From contig JARUPY010000539.1 in NCBI GenBank assembly GCA_029817715.1, positions 2,269,501 through 2,333,500 of the forward strand: a stretch of 64,000 nt of DNA. Direction: 5' to 3'. Positions within the stretch are counted from its first letter, which is position 1. Every line of letters begins with the position of its first letter. Source of the DNA: Melastoma dodecandrum. Its lineage: Eukaryota; Streptophyta; Magnoliopsida; Myrtales; Melastomataceae. This document shows positions 36,001 to 48,024 of this stretch, piece after piece. The notes below the pieces were generated by a model, which saw only the letters and a program-made list of their open reading frames with translations, was not told the DNA's origin and searched no databases. The position numbers were made by a program, and so were the translations under genes.

Positions 36001-37532
36001 GGAAATCAATAGGATGAGGAGTCAGCATCACGAAATTGTGGAAAAGCTCCAAATAGTTCGGGAACAGAAATCAACTATGGAGAAACAGCTTTTCCAATCT
36101 AGTCATGAGGTCAAGGAACTGGAGGAGAAAATAATTTCGGCGGTGGATTTGTTGATTTCTTTTAAGGAAAAGCGTGACAGATTACGAATAGAGCATGAGG
36201 AGGCCATGACAGAACTAAGAAAGTTAAGGAAATCGGTAAGACATGAAGATGCGGGCTTCTGCGGACAGCACATTCTCTCGTTTTCTTTCGCTGAAATAAC
36301 AGAAGCAACCAATGGTTTTCATCCATCTTGGAAAATTGGCGAGGGAAGATGCAGCACTGTTTATAAGGGACTTCTTCGTCGCACACAAGTAGCGATAAAG
36401 ATGCTGCCTTCTTTTGGATCTGAAAGGGCATCAAATTTTCAGCAGGAGGTGGGCATAGTTTTCTTGTTACTTCAGTCAATCAGGTATTAACAGATATGAT
36501 AGTTTGTAGAATGAGATTATCCTCTAACTGTCTTTTAAAATCCTCGATTAACAGGTGGAAGTCCTCAGCAGAGTAAGGCATCCAAATTTGGTGATGCTGT
36601 TAGGAACATGCCCGGAGTCCCAGTCACTCGTATATGAGTATATGAAAAATGGGAGCCTCGAGAAGCCCCTGTCCTGCGAAAATACTAAACTTCCTCTTCC
36701 ATGGAATGTTCGAGTTCTAATTGCCTTCGACATCTGCTCTGCATTGGTTTTCCTTCATTCCCAGAAGCCTCCCGTTGTTCATGGGAACTTAAGGCCCTCC
36801 AAGGTCCTACTTGATGCCAATTATGTAGGGAAAATTAGCAATGTTGGCATGTCCCGCCTCATCACAGACAAAGTAAACCGCGAGGATTCTGCAGTTTACA
36901 TGGATCCGGAGTGTTCAACAAGGGGAGAGCTCACTCCAGAATCAGATGTTTACTCCCTGGGAGTCATCTTGTTGCAGCTCATATCGAATAGACCGGTTTT
37001 AAACATCGTGAAGGATGTGAGATGTGCTTTAGAAACAGGGAATTTTGACGGAATACTTGACAGTTCGGCTGGAGACTGGCCTTCTCACCAGACCATGCAC
37101 TTGGCTTGCTTGGCACTGAGATGCTGCTCGCCGAAGAGTGCCGACCGGCCAGACCTCCTGACAGAAATCTGGGAGCCACTACGGTCTGTTAGGCCGATGG
37201 TAGCAGCCTCTCCTCGCTCTAAACGGCTCGGCCAGGCCCCATCACATTTTGTATGCCCCATCCTACAGGTTATAACACAAAACCCTCGGGTCCTTCTTCT
37301 GAAATCCCATCCTTCCCCGACAACCTCTGAATGGCGATTTTGTTTACAGGAAGTCATGAAGGATCCACTCATCGCAGCCGACGGATTCACGTATGAAGCA
37401 GAGGCCATCAACGAGTGGTTCGGCAGCGGCCATGACACCTCCCCTATGACGAACCTCAAGCTTGGGGACCGGAATCTCGTCCCGAACCATGCCCTCCTCT
37501 TCGCAATTCAAGAGTGGCAGCAACTACTCTAA
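33042..37532 (+). CDS. USP / protein-kinase-like / U-box E3 ligase (PUB33-type), probable pseudokinase
   Basis: Plant U-box E3 ligases of this class combine a universal-stress-protein domain, a receptor-like cytoplasmic kinase domain and a C-terminal U-box that recruits E2 enzymes. Nine exons (33042-33210, 33760-33881, 33961-34082, 34766-34870, 35075-35429, 35626-35802, 35921-36448, 36555-37268, 37350-37532) give 824 residues. USP-like domain about 10-170 (VYVAVGSDVEKDKATLIWAV); coiled coil about 351-460; kinase about 485-740 with IGEGRCSTVYKG and VAIK; U-box about 760-824 (CPILQEVMKDPLIAADGFTY across the last junction). The kinase lacks key acids: the catalytic loop reads HGNLRPSKV instead of HxD, and the DFG position reads NVG (about 602-624). 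The U-box itself looks normal. The last intron is 81 bases and stays open in frame, so retention would not stop translation. Confidence 0.92.
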
Positions 37533-39135
37533 ACCATCTCTGCTCCCATTCTTTGCCCAACACATACATAAAAATCTCATTACTCGTGATAAATGCTCCT
37601 CTTTTATAGAATTTCTGCAAAAATATATGTTTAACTACTACAACTAATCTCCCCATTAACAACAAAATAAATTACATACTAGTTTGACCCTTTTGGGCTT
37701 TTGGATGCATCCCTAACAGAACCGGGCCCAAACCTTCGCACTGGAAAGCCCAGCCCAAGTTTCAGGCTCTGTGAGTTGGTTAATTTTGTCATGGGCTGAC
37801 GCTGGCGGGACGAATTGTTTATTTTCTTTTTCTTGTTTTTGCAATATTCAGCTCGTCTTTTAGGGGAAAAGAAAAGGAAACAGGGTGGGGGTCACCTTTT
37901 TCTTCTCCGTCCCTCTATATATATATATATATATATAATATTCTCTCCACATTTTGTTTTCCTCTCGGCTAGACTGAAACTCGCTTTTCTCCCATCCCTA
38001 CAGACCTTCCCGATCATTTTACCGGTGCCTTTCCCGCCGCCCTCCGTCTCTCGTCTTCCTCCGCCGCCGACGATTCGTGCGCCCGACCTACGTCATCGTC
38101 TCGTCTGCCTCACTGATATTACTACTCGGTGTGTCCCTACGCGCGCGCATACGTACCGTACCGCCTTCACTGAACCTTCCTTCTTTTTACGTTGCGACCA
38201 CGCATCGGGCGCGCTCGATACGTTTCTCCTTTTCCGCGACGAGGCGATTGTTCTTGGATCGCGTTTTGGAATGGTGTTAGGCGATTCGTCTCGCCTGCTC
38301 GGATAGTTCTGGTCGTTAGGTTGGATTGTGTCTTTTCTTCTGGAAGTTTCCGGTTCAGGACGGGGAAGATGATTGATAAACCCTCGAGGAAGAACTTTTC
38401 CATTGTACTCGACTTTTCGTGGCTTTCCATTTGATTAGTGTAATGGAATTAGACGTGCATAGGTTGAGCGCTTCTGATTTTTTATTTCTCCATTGACATC
38501 AACAGCGTCCTATAAACCCGCAATTTTGTAGGCTTCAGATGCCGTGTTTTTGTGTCTGTCTTACCTTTCTTTGGACAATATTTTCTGTTCGACTTGGCAA
38601 TTTCATCTCTGATTGGATGTGACTGCAGAAGTACAGAGACATATTCCTCTCCTGTGCAATATTTATCAGGTGTTGCAACTTCTGTCTTTTGGTAACAGTA
38701 AGACTATCCCGATGAACCTGACAAGTGGACATTAAACATTGGCTACGCTGTACCTCTTAATCTTCAAGCAATTGAATAGCTGTGTAGATACTGTACATCA
38801 AATTGATTTCCTGTTTTAGTTTGATCATATTAGTTAAATTGAATGTGGTGTACTTTCCTTTTTTGATGATAATGGTTGTATGCACTGAAAGGCATCCGAT
38901 TAAGTTTCACATTCAAGTGTTATATGGCTCGGGTGGATAGTTAGTAGTCTGTTTTATTCATTGTGCTCACATTACGCCAACTGGTTATTTTCACTTTTAT
39001 AGCAAATTTGACTGTATTTCATCATTTGATTGCTTCCTAATTTATGTTGGCAATTAACTTGCTTGACAGAACTGATTATTTCTCTTCCTTCTCATTCCAG
39101 CGAATCTTTGTTAGTCTCAGATCCCAGTGATATAA
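37533..39135. promoter_or_regulatory. Promoter and likely long 5' leader (with intron) of the C2H2 protein gene
   Basis: The first ATG of the next gene is at 39136. A TA microsatellite (37916-37937) followed by a pyrimidine-rich, GC-richer stretch (about 37960-38200) looks like a core promoter and untranslated leader exon. The AT-rich stretch to 39100 looks like a leader intron. Frames at 37815-38434 are open but show no family similarity, so I treat them as non-coding. Confidence 0.45.
37916..37937. repeat. (TA)n microsatellite
   Basis: An alternating TA run of about 22 bases in the inferred promoter of the C2H2 gene. It may overlap or mimic a TATA box. Confidence 0.85.
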
Positions 39136-42100
39136 ATGTCAGCTACAAATATTTCTTCCCTGGAGACCATGAATTTGGATGAGGGAAACAATACTTCAAA
39201 CACTTCATTTCGACAAACTGTCTCAAAAGAGCCCATAATTTCACTGCCAAGGCCGGCTGAGAGTCCAGTCCAGTGGATTCAGTTACTTAATGCATTCGAT
39301 CACCAAGGTATTAATTGTTGTTCTTATAATCTGTATTGATTAAAGACTTAAAGAGAAAAAGAAATTGTATACTTGTGGTTTGTGGTATCTGAGTTGCGCC
39401 GAATCCCTAGTTATGCAGTCATTTTTTTTCCAGCTGCTATGAAATTTGGATATCTGTATTTTTATATCTTTAGGTTAGTCCCTTATGATGGCATGTAACG
39501 TATTTGATTGATTCCATAGTTTTCTTTTGTCGCACTGAGGCAATTTGGATGTTCCCCTCATGGAAAACAGTAGTGTTGTGATGTACTTGTGAAATGGCCA
39601 ATTATCTTTCATATTTACCTGTTATTCAGAACTTCTAGTAATTTTGGTTCTGTGTTGGCTTGGCAGATTTTCCTGGTTGGCCTTTGCTCACTCCTTTAAA
39701 GGTGCCCATGCAGAAGTGTGAAAAATGTAGCCACGAGTTTTTTTCTACCATTAATTACAGAAGACATGTACGAGTGCAACACAGGTTAAAAAAGCTTGAT
39801 AAGGTTAGCAAATATGCCCAATTTGCTTTAAATATTCTCAATTTGATTAACTTCATCGGGTGTATCGTGATTGTAACACATGCTTGTAGGATACTGCTAA
39901 AAATCGCAAGTTATTGGGATCCTTCTGGGATAAGGTAAAAATTTATTTGAAGTGGTTGATGTGCTAAATTGTTTTTAGTAGTGAAATAGCTGCTGCTAGG
40001 GTTGGCTTCTCCTTCTAATGCGTCCTAATGCAGTTGTCAGTGGATGAAACCATGGAAATTGTATCATTGAAGAATTCTGCAATGGAGGTAGAGCTAGAGT
40101 TTGAAAATATTTACAGTTCCTTCTACCAAAAAAAAAATCACAGTTCCTCTTTCTAGGCAACAGTTCTTGGCGCAATGATTATTTATCTGTTGTTGTTCAA
40201 TTATTAGGATGTTCCTGGAGCAACAGTTATAAAGTCTCTGGCATCACTGATAAGAAAGCCTGGATTCCCTGTTGTGCCACAAGTTTTTATAAGAGCCGGT
40301 TCCATGCTTCTGGTGATACCTCCTGATGTTTTTCCATGTAGTGCACCTTTTTTCTCGACTTTAATTCAGTTGATTGATTAAACAATAAACATGACTCCAA
40401 TGCAGGATGTTGTTCAGGCTAGGCCATCCAGATTTCCTCTTTCATCACAGGAGCTTTTTGATATTCTTGACAATGCGAGTGAAATGACGTTTTTAGGTGG
40501 CCCAACGACGATGATGCAAAAGTACATTTTTGACAAGGATACCGGCAAGATTCTTCTAGAGACAAAGAACTTGGTTGCATTCACAAGCTTCTTTTTGGAA
40601 CAAAAATTGGTACTTCATTCTTTTGCAAATCTTGTCCTGTTTCTCTCCCCATCAACTTGATGCCACAAAACCAGTAAGTTGCAAGGATTGAGGAAAATTC
40701 CGATGACTCATTTATCTTCTGTGATATTGCCAAGGTTGGTGCTTGGCTGGCTGACAAAGATGCTGAAGCCCTGAAGTGGCAGAAATTGCTTGTGGAAGAA
40801 GAAGAAGCTGCACAGAGAAGGTAATGTGCCTGTTATCTTGGTGGAACTAGCCGCTAATCACTTGATTATTTGATTTGGAAGCTTTCCATGTCATTTCATC
40901 TCCGTGGACTGAGGTTTCTTTTTTCAATTCAGCTGAACTTAAAGCATGTGAGAAGGATATTATCATTACTTGTACAGTTGTCATAAACTTGGTATTTAAT
41001 TTCTTATGGTCATGCTATTCGGCAGTTATTGTGTACCCTACAAATCGAATAATGTAGTAATCGAAGAAAGAAGACTTCTATAATTTGTATCATTCTCTTC
41101 ATTTCAGGACCTATAGCTGCTGATATTACTTGCCCTTATGATCATCCCATAAATCACGCATTTAATAGTTGGTAAAATAGTCGAATCGTGATGCCACTTA
41201 TTTAGAAGTCAACAAAATCTGATTTTGTGGCATTGCTGTTTGTTATTTTAGGGCGTTGATCTTGTTTTCATCTCTTTGAATGAGTATAGGCAAGCTGAGA
41301 TTTTGGAAAAGAAGAGGCTGAGGAGGCTTCGACAGAAAGAACAAAAGGCAAAGGGACATAAAAATGAGGAGCAAATTGATATGAGTAACAGCTATGATAT
41401 GCTGGATGCTGAGCCTCAAATTGAAACATCCATTCCCCAGGACCTTTCGGAAATGGAATCCCTAGATTCACCTCCTGATATCACCAATATGGTTCTGGAC
41501 ACGCCTCAACTTGCAGATATTGAAGCAGATTTTGACTCTGAAGTTCTGCCAGAGCTTGACAATGGAATAACTGATTCCAGTAAATTTCAGAGAGTTGAGC
41601 CTGGGAGACTGCTTGGAGGTAGTCATCAAAGCATGGGCGTTGCTAGGTGGATTGTACCGCGAAGATCCAGAGCTCCGCCTGGTGTTCTGAATGAAGACCA
41701 TAGGAACTCTACTAAGCTGGAGTACAAGCTTAAGCATAGAAGCCTGGATTCCAAAATCGGATATGGTAACAACAAGAAAGTATGGAGTAGGAAAAGTAAA
41801 CCCGACAGAGAGAGCGAGAATTTGAACTTTAGGGTTCACGAGGCTTTTTCTGAAGCGGAGCAGGATAAGAAATGTGAAGTACTGATCGGCTCTATCCCAG
41901 TTGTGCTTGGTCGCTTTGGTAATTCTGAAGAGTCTGACACCACCACTAAACCAGAAAATGATCTTACTGAAATGCAAGGTCCAACGAATGACACCTCGGC
42001 TAAAGGCAACAGGCCTGCTTCTGTCCAAAGCCACCAGTCGCGAGGCAAGCTCTGGAGGCCGGTGAGCCGTAATGGAGTTAAGGATCCAGATCCTGCTGCT

Positions 42101-42657
42101 ATGGATGACAGAGTTTCCAGTCCAGTGTCACCGGCAGAAAAAAGCGAGTGTCAGGGACACATTGGCGAGAACCATATCCGGTTATCTCCAACGAGTTGTT
42201 TCGGGGATTCTGATGAAGCTTTTGAATCTGAAATTCTGCGAGACTATGGGTTGTCAACCCTTGCTGCGAAAGATTTCCTTACTCAGAGTATGTCAAGTAT
42301 CCGGTGTTATATTTAATTCTTTATTTGAGCTATTATTTTTCTCCTATGGTTAGACTAAGCTGTGATCCGAGGCAGCCTCCTAATGATCATATTCCCGATG
42401 TTGCAGGATGGAAAGAAGCGTTAGCAATGGAACATGTGGAGCTAGCCTGCCTTCCTGAATCGGAACCCCCGGAATCCCCAGATAACCCTGCTAATCAAGT
42501 GCATTCAGACGCCAGCGAGTCCAACATTCCCCTAATTGCAGGGAACCGCTCTGGGGATGCTGAAGGTCTCACCGAAGTCAGCAGCAAGACACAGCAGGAC
42601 AAGGGCTTAAAGAAAAAGTACATCCCAAAGCAGAGGGGTAGTAATATCGCATCATGA
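39136..42657 (+). CDS. C2H2 zinc-finger protein of unknown function (plant-conserved)
   Basis: Nine coding exons: 39136-39307, 39667-39803, 39890-39934, 40034-40087, 40208-40312, 40406-40609, about 40678-40820, 41290-42287, 42407-42657, for roughly 702 residues. A single C2H2 finger lies near residue 75 (CEKCSHEFFSTINYRRHVRV then QH; Cx2C and Hx4H). The middle is conserved in plants (DFPGWPLLTPLKV; ATVIKSLASLIRKPGFP; VGAWLADKDAEALKWQKLL), ending in a charged coiled coil (EEEEAAQRRQAEILEKKRLR). The C-terminal half is polar and disordered. I recall an Arabidopsis relative annotated loosely as a D111/G-patch protein (At5g26610), but no G-patch is evident. Odd point: the acceptor after exon 6 would place TAA as the first codon of exon 7. 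Confidence 0.8.
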
Positions 42658-44235
42658 GTCGAGAATATGTCGTCACACAGGTAGTATTATTGCACAGTGG
42701 ATCCCGGTCGAGTATTGTTAGGCAGGGGATTCCAGTTTTACCATGGGGGTCTTCGGTCGTCTTTTTACAAGTTACGGTTTGGACGGAACTAGTTTCAAAA
42801 AGGTTGATCCCTTCCCTTTCCTTTTTCACGTTGCTATGAACATGGAGCGAGCGAGGTGATGTAGAGGTCGCCTTTTCCAATTTTCTTTTTATATTTCTCC
42901 TGTGAGGAAAACTTTCGCTTATAATTTTAGTTTGACCTGGACGCCGTTAATTCCACTCCACCAAACAATGCCGTCAAATTGAACAAAATCAATGGAAAAG
43001 CAAATAAATAAAATAAATTCGCACTAACCAGGTAGGAAATTACGCCATCTAATGCTTAAATCGTTAATTATTTTAGGCAGGTAAATTAGGAATTATAAAA
43101 ATTACTTAATCAATTTTTTGTTGAACTGGAGTTCAATAGAATGTGCAGCAGTCACAATTATTCCGTTGCCTAACAAAGCTTACACGCTACGTGCACAAGA
43201 GAGACGCCAACAGTACTACGTCCAAAATTGGATGAGAGGATTTCAGAACGGCGAAGAATAGTATAAAAACCCCTGCAGGGGGAGGCAGACCATGACTCTG
43301 TACTTCGCCACTTCCAGTATATCCTTGCCGTTTGGTTCAAAGATCCTCCGGCTCAAGGATAAACGGGATGAATCCTGGAGCAACTACCCTGATATGTCTC
43401 CCTCCAACTGAATTGCGTTCCAAATAATGTAAAGTAACATCCGTGCTATGCGCCATGAAACAAAGAACTCGGCTATCTGCTACAGGGTTGGACGCGCTCA
43501 CAAAGAACACCTTCACCGTACTGTCTCGTAACGTGCGAAAGCATTTCGTAAAAGGCCGATGAACGTCGTACGGACTTGTAAAATCATAAAATTATTCTAC
43601 CATTTTTTCGTAAAGGTAAAATCTATATTGGCATTTCATAAAGTTCCGAAAGGTTTCGTATTCTTTTACGAATTCCATTGCCCTTTTACAGAAAGTAGCT
43701 TCGTCGGCTCACAGGACTTTCTTTCGAGAGTCAGAGCACCAGGAGGACGCAGATTTGGGAATTTTACCAGCACAACCTCTTTTGCTTCGGTGATACAAGT
43801 TTTGTAATTCATGGTCCAGTCCTCTGAACTTCTTTCAACCGTGTTATTAACCGGATAATGATATTAGTGTCCTGAATGATCGGAATTTTCTAATCTCACT
43901 TTATGGTCACTTCTTTCAACCGTGTTAGTCATATTTAGTTGAGCAACCCGCCAAAAGAAAAGCTCTCTCATCACGGACAAAAAAGACACTGCAGCAAAGA
44001 GGAGTCAAATGGGATACCCATAAAAATGCGGTGTCTCAGGTAAAATCTCAGCCAAATGTTATTCCTCCGGCGCTTGAAAAGACACACCCTAAGTTAGTGT
44101 GGGGCTAAAATTTCTGTCCAGCAAGCACAACATTCAGTGTTTTCCCTTTTAAATAAACAACTCCCGACCTCCGTGAGAAACCGCAAAATGGTTGTCGACC
44201 ATTCTATAATTAACCCCCGGCTTGGGAGCAACGCC
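42658..44235. other. Convergent spacer between the C2H2 gene and SEC11
   Basis: Both flanking genes end here, so the region contains their 3' UTRs and about 1 kb of unexplained sequence. Short frames at 43559-43807 and elsewhere resemble nothing I know. No RNA gene, LTR or terminal inverted repeat is seen. Confidence 0.4.
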
Positions 44236-46073
44236 TCAGTCCTTCGAAGTGATGACAAGTAGCCCAAGTGCACCGATGAGAATGTACTGCGAGGAAAAAC
44301 GAAATGGAACATTCAAGGGATGCGTGAGATTCCATGACAGCAGCAGCAGCACAAGCCGATCAAGAGAGTATACCTTGATTATAGGTTTTTCTGTCATTAT
44401 GATGGTGACCCAACCAACATATGGCAAAAACCTGTAAATGATAGTGAGTTAGCCCAATAAATGACTCTGAACGTACGTCTGCGTTAAACAGGTCAACATA
44501 ACATGAGAAGTTCCCAGTCATAACAATTTACCCAACGGCTCTTCCCATTATGTGCTGCCGCTGAAGCCAGAGCTGTCCTTCCGCATACAAAAGTCGGTCA
44601 TCACCGTAGTTGTTATCACCTGAAAAACATCCCCAGAAATATAGAGTTATGTGCTCGTCGTCATTTCTGGAGAAGAGTGTTTGAGAAAAGCCAGAGCTTA
44701 TGATTCCAATGATCTAACACATGCAACTACAAGCAGAAGAATAAAATTGATAAAAGTACCTTTCGTGAGGACATCAACTTCTCCGGTGTCCTGTCGTTCA
44801 TGTACCTGCAATAGCAATCACATCACGTCATGCTTATTTCCAATATTCTCAAAAGAACAGTTTGTCCATTTCCTCAATAGAATGATAAATCCTCTATCAG
44901 CAGTTCAGCTGTTGTGGATACAACACCATTTCCTTTAGCTAAATGCCGTCCTGCATGTTTATCAAGCAGACAAACAGGATCCCCAATGCCAAACAGTATG
45001 TAGAACAACCACTCATTCAATTCACGAACTGAAATTGAAATGTCGAAATCAATCGTATTATACAACAAGAAAATTTCTCAGAAGAAGGGGCAACAAGATT
45101 CAGGGAACATAATAATAGGTGTATGGATTCAACTACATATGTTCATATATTGCAAGAGACATAAAAAACGGTGAAAATTTACGCAGCTCATTCGGCCAGA
45201 AACAATTACCTTGATGACACGATGGACTATCGGAATTTCACGGCCCTGAAAGATTAGTCAATATCAGAAGAAAGTGAAGCAAGAAGAAAGACTAGTCACC
45301 CAATGGTATCAAAGTCTCGCAATACTTATGTACGATGTAAGGGGTTAATCTTACATCAATGTTGAAAACAACAATCTCCCCGGCTCGTATAGGATCCTTG
45401 CTCATGTGTAAGAACAGTATATCACCCTGGACACAGAAAAATAAAGATGGAGAAAGCAAAACATAGATGGCCTAAAATCAAGCAATAAGTAAGTAAAGCC
45501 ATGTGTTATGGTCTGAGGCAGATTGTCACAATTACCCCAATTTACAGGTTACATGACATAGAAATAGCCCCGTGGACATCCGAGAAGCGAATCATATAAA
45601 AGCACTATTTCCTAGGGTTTATCAGTTTCCGTAACAGTAATCACAGGTCAATATCAATTACCCTCTTGAAGCCGGGCTCCATGCTCCCGGACAGGACGAC
45701 GACAACGGGGGATTCACTACCGGTGATGCACATCAGCGCCTTCCATATAATCAACGCGGAGGTCACAATCATGCCTGAACGGGGAAAAGGCGAGAGAAAT
45801 CAGAGAACGATCAGGACCACAACAGCAAACAACGGGAATCCCCCCACCCAAAAAAAAAATAGGAATCGCCAAATCATCGAGATCGTTGAAACCGCGCTTC
45901 TGGAGAAAGAAAATTAACAATCGGGGCGATCGATCAAAGCAACAAATCAATCGAGGAAGCAGAAGAAGAGAAGGGAAAGGAAGGGAGAACGAACCGAGGG
46001 AGACGGCCTGGTTGAGGAGCTGACGGATTTGAATGCTCCGAATGGAATCCACGGTTTCTCCGATCCACCCCAT
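44236..46073 (-). CDS. SEC11: Signal peptidase complex catalytic subunit SEC11
   Basis: SEC11 is the ER-membrane serine protease that removes signal peptides from secretory proteins. Eight exons (45995-46073, 45662-45774, 45355-45426, 45210-45245, 44760-44805, 44532-44619, 44374-44431, 44236-44286) join in phase to 180 residues, the family length. The N-terminal membrane segment is in exons 1-2. The catalytic Ser is in [11 protein letters not shown]. The catalytic-His block is [12 protein letters not shown], followed by the conserved [20 protein letters not shown] and the C-terminal hydrophobic segment [15 protein letters not shown]. All catalytic residues are present and no lesion is seen. 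A second copy of its exon 1 and upstream DNA lies at about 46670-47105. Confidence 0.96.
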
Positions 46074-46391
46074 CTCTTCCTCCTCCGACCGCCGCTACAA
46101 ACCCAAAACCCCCTCTCTTAATTTTTGTCCTCCACTCGACTCCTCCCCTTTTATGCTTTGTTCGGATCCGATAAAAATATGAGAAAATTTTAAATATTAA
46201 GAGTGAGTAATTTTTTTGCGTGTTTTCCCACCCTTTCCTTTCTTTTCTGACCTTCCCAAACACAACGTTATTATCCTCATTTTATCGTTTGCTATTTATC
46301 CCTCTCTTTCGTAGACGACAGATAAAAATGGGAACAACATATTCTCCATTAGGAGGAGTCATTGTTACATGAATATAATTAAAAAGAGTCC
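45973..46391. repeat. Segmental duplication, copy A (SEC11 exon 1 and its upstream DNA)
   Basis: The stretch from SEC11 exon 1 through the upstream AT-rich sequence recurs at 46670-47109 with a few base changes and one replaced internal block (46142-46199 here versus about 46842-46935 in copy B). Shared landmarks include the gagtgagtaatttttttgcg block (46200 and about 46938) and the cattgttacatgaa block. Confidence 0.85.
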
Positions 46392-46416
46392 ACGCTAATC
46401 ATTGGACGCGTCAAGG

Positions 46417-46577
46417 TGTTATGATTATGATATTTTTACTATTATATTTAATTTATATTTTATATTTAAAATAATAATATTTTTGAAAATATTTAAGAAA
46501 TATTAATTTTTATGTTTTTAATTTATAAATAGATTTTTCCTAAAAGAAAAATGTTAGCCGTTTCTTAGAAAAAAAAT
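46417..46577. repeat. AT-rich direct repeat, copy 1 (LTR-like)
   Basis: A stretch of about 160 bases beginning TGTTATGATTATGATATTTT matches 47881-48024 over most of its length with small gaps, including the shared end agccgttt...gaaaaaaa. With copia gag remnants between the two copies, these look like decayed LTRs. Confidence 0.65.
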
Positions 46578-46669
46578 TATAGTTTATTTTCGCTTTGGGT
46601 TTCGGGGGTTTGTCATCTCTTGTGCTTCCGATCTTCGACGACGAAGACTATCAGTTATGGGCCTTGGGG

Positions 46670-47109
46670 AAAGAAAGGGAGAACGAACCCAGGGAGACGG
46701 CCTGGTTGAGGAGCTGACGGATTTGAATGCTCCGAATGGAATCGACGCTTTCTCCGTTCCACCCCATCTCCTCCTCCTTCGACTGCCGCTACAAACCCAA
46801 AAACCCTCCACTCTGATCTTTTGTCCTCCACTTGACTCTTCAATGTTCTCATTCCTGACTACCCCGTTGAAGCCCGATTCGACCGGTCCGCGTGACTCGA
46901 GTTGGAGGCATCTCTAATCCATTCGGCCGGCTCCTTAAGAGTGAGTAATTTTTTTGCGTGTTTTCCCACCCTTTCCTTTCTTTTCTGACCTTCCCAAACA
47001 CAACGTTATTATCCTCATTTTATCGTTTGCTATTATTCCTCGCATAAAAATGGGAACAAGATATTCTTGATTAGGAGTCATTGTTACATGAAAATAATTA
47101 AAAGAGTCG
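46670..47109. repeat. Segmental duplication, copy B (SEC11 exon 1 and its upstream DNA)
   Basis: Second copy of 45973-46391, lying between the two LTR-like repeats. It keeps the 79-base exon 1 and its donor but none of the later exons. Confidence 0.85.
46689..46767 (-). pseudogene. Orphan duplicate of SEC11 exon 1
   Basis: The 79-base exon has exactly the length and phase of the true SEC11 exon 1, an ATG at 46767 and a preserved GT donor. It would encode [20 protein letters not shown] and so on, differing from SEC11 by few residues ([16 protein letters not shown] in the parent). No SEC11 exons 2-8 follow it; leftward lie a repeat and then the true SEC11 gene. If transcribed, it could in principle splice into the real SEC11 exon 2 as an alternative first exon. 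Confidence 0.75.
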
Positions 47110-47690
47110 TCATCAACAAAATTCGGCTGTGGTGGTGAGTTTGTGAAAAAAATTTGAGTCGAAGAAATAATCTCTCGAAGACTTCAAAGATTTGTCAAAA
47201 ATCACCTTGAATGAGCTCATCCTGAGATCCAAAAGAAGAAAAAAGTGTTGAAGGTGCTTATGTTGCTCGACTATCTAGATCTCGGGGGAGAAAAGACAAG
47301 AAGACAAGCCAAGGAGAAGAAAATTTTCTACATCCCCTCACTGTAAGAAAGATAATAATCATGAAAACCGTTGTTTATTTTAACCGAATGTACAATGGAG
47401 GTCATGCCAACAACTTGGTCGTGTGAAGAAAATATGCCCAAACAATGAAGCTTCTCAAGAAGAACAAGCACAAACGATAGAAGAAGATGATCAAATGTTT
47501 GTTGCTACGTGTTTCTCGGCAAATGTACGAGACCATACTTGGTTGACGGTACGGTTGCCGAAAAACAATGAGAGGTACCAAATATATATCAAATGTTTTA
47601 TTTGTCCCTGGAATGAGCCAAAGTTTGCTGAGTGTTGGTCAAATGTTAGAGAAAAATTATGCTTTACATTTTAAGGATATGACTCCTGAT
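47110..47690 (+). mobile_element. Decayed Ty1/copia gag fragment
   Basis: Rightward frames with stops and frame changes show copia GAG remnants: EDFKDLSKITLNELI (about 47176-47222), then SPHCKKDNNHENRC and CQQLGRVKKIC (zinc-knuckle remains, 47330-47430), then DQMFVATCFSA (about 47487-47520), which in full elements precedes the protease motif. A stop replaces a conserved residue between the two zinc segments. It is unrelated in detail to the intact element at 13011-18127. The pol region is essentially missing. The fragment is bounded by SEC11 copy B on the left and LTR-like copy 2 on the right. Confidence 0.75.
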
Positions 47691-47880
47691 GGTTGTGAGT
47701 TTATGTCTGTGAAAATGAGAATGAATAGCTTCCATATTATGTGAAAAGAAGAAAGCACTCGATGATGACGAGATAATCAAAGATTTCAGAAAGAGCTCTG
47801 GATATTCAGAAAATCATATTGAAGATTTGTTGAAGAAAAGTTTCAAAAAATCGAGATACAAGACACCAAGAGGAGATTGG

Positions 47881-48024
47881 TGTGATTATGATATTTTTGT
47901 TAGTTTAGAATTTATGTTTAAAATAATATCTTTCAAGATATTTAGGAGATATTAATTTTTATATTTTTAATTTATAAATAGATTTATCTAATGAGAATAT
48001 AAGCCGTTTTGTAGAAAAAAAAAA
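47881..48024. repeat. AT-rich direct repeat, copy 2 (LTR-like)
   Basis: Counterpart of 46417-46577 in the same orientation, about 1.3 kb downstream. The divergence and small indels between the copies indicate an old insertion. Confidence 0.65.

Noticed and set aside
37815..38434. Plus-strand frames near the TA repeat upstream of the C2H2 gene
   Set aside because: They look like untranslated leader: pyrimidine-rich, no homology, and the conserved protein starts at 39136.
43559..44230. Possible small gene in the spacer before SEC11
   Set aside because: Short frames on both strands, but none with a conserved motif or believable splice sites.
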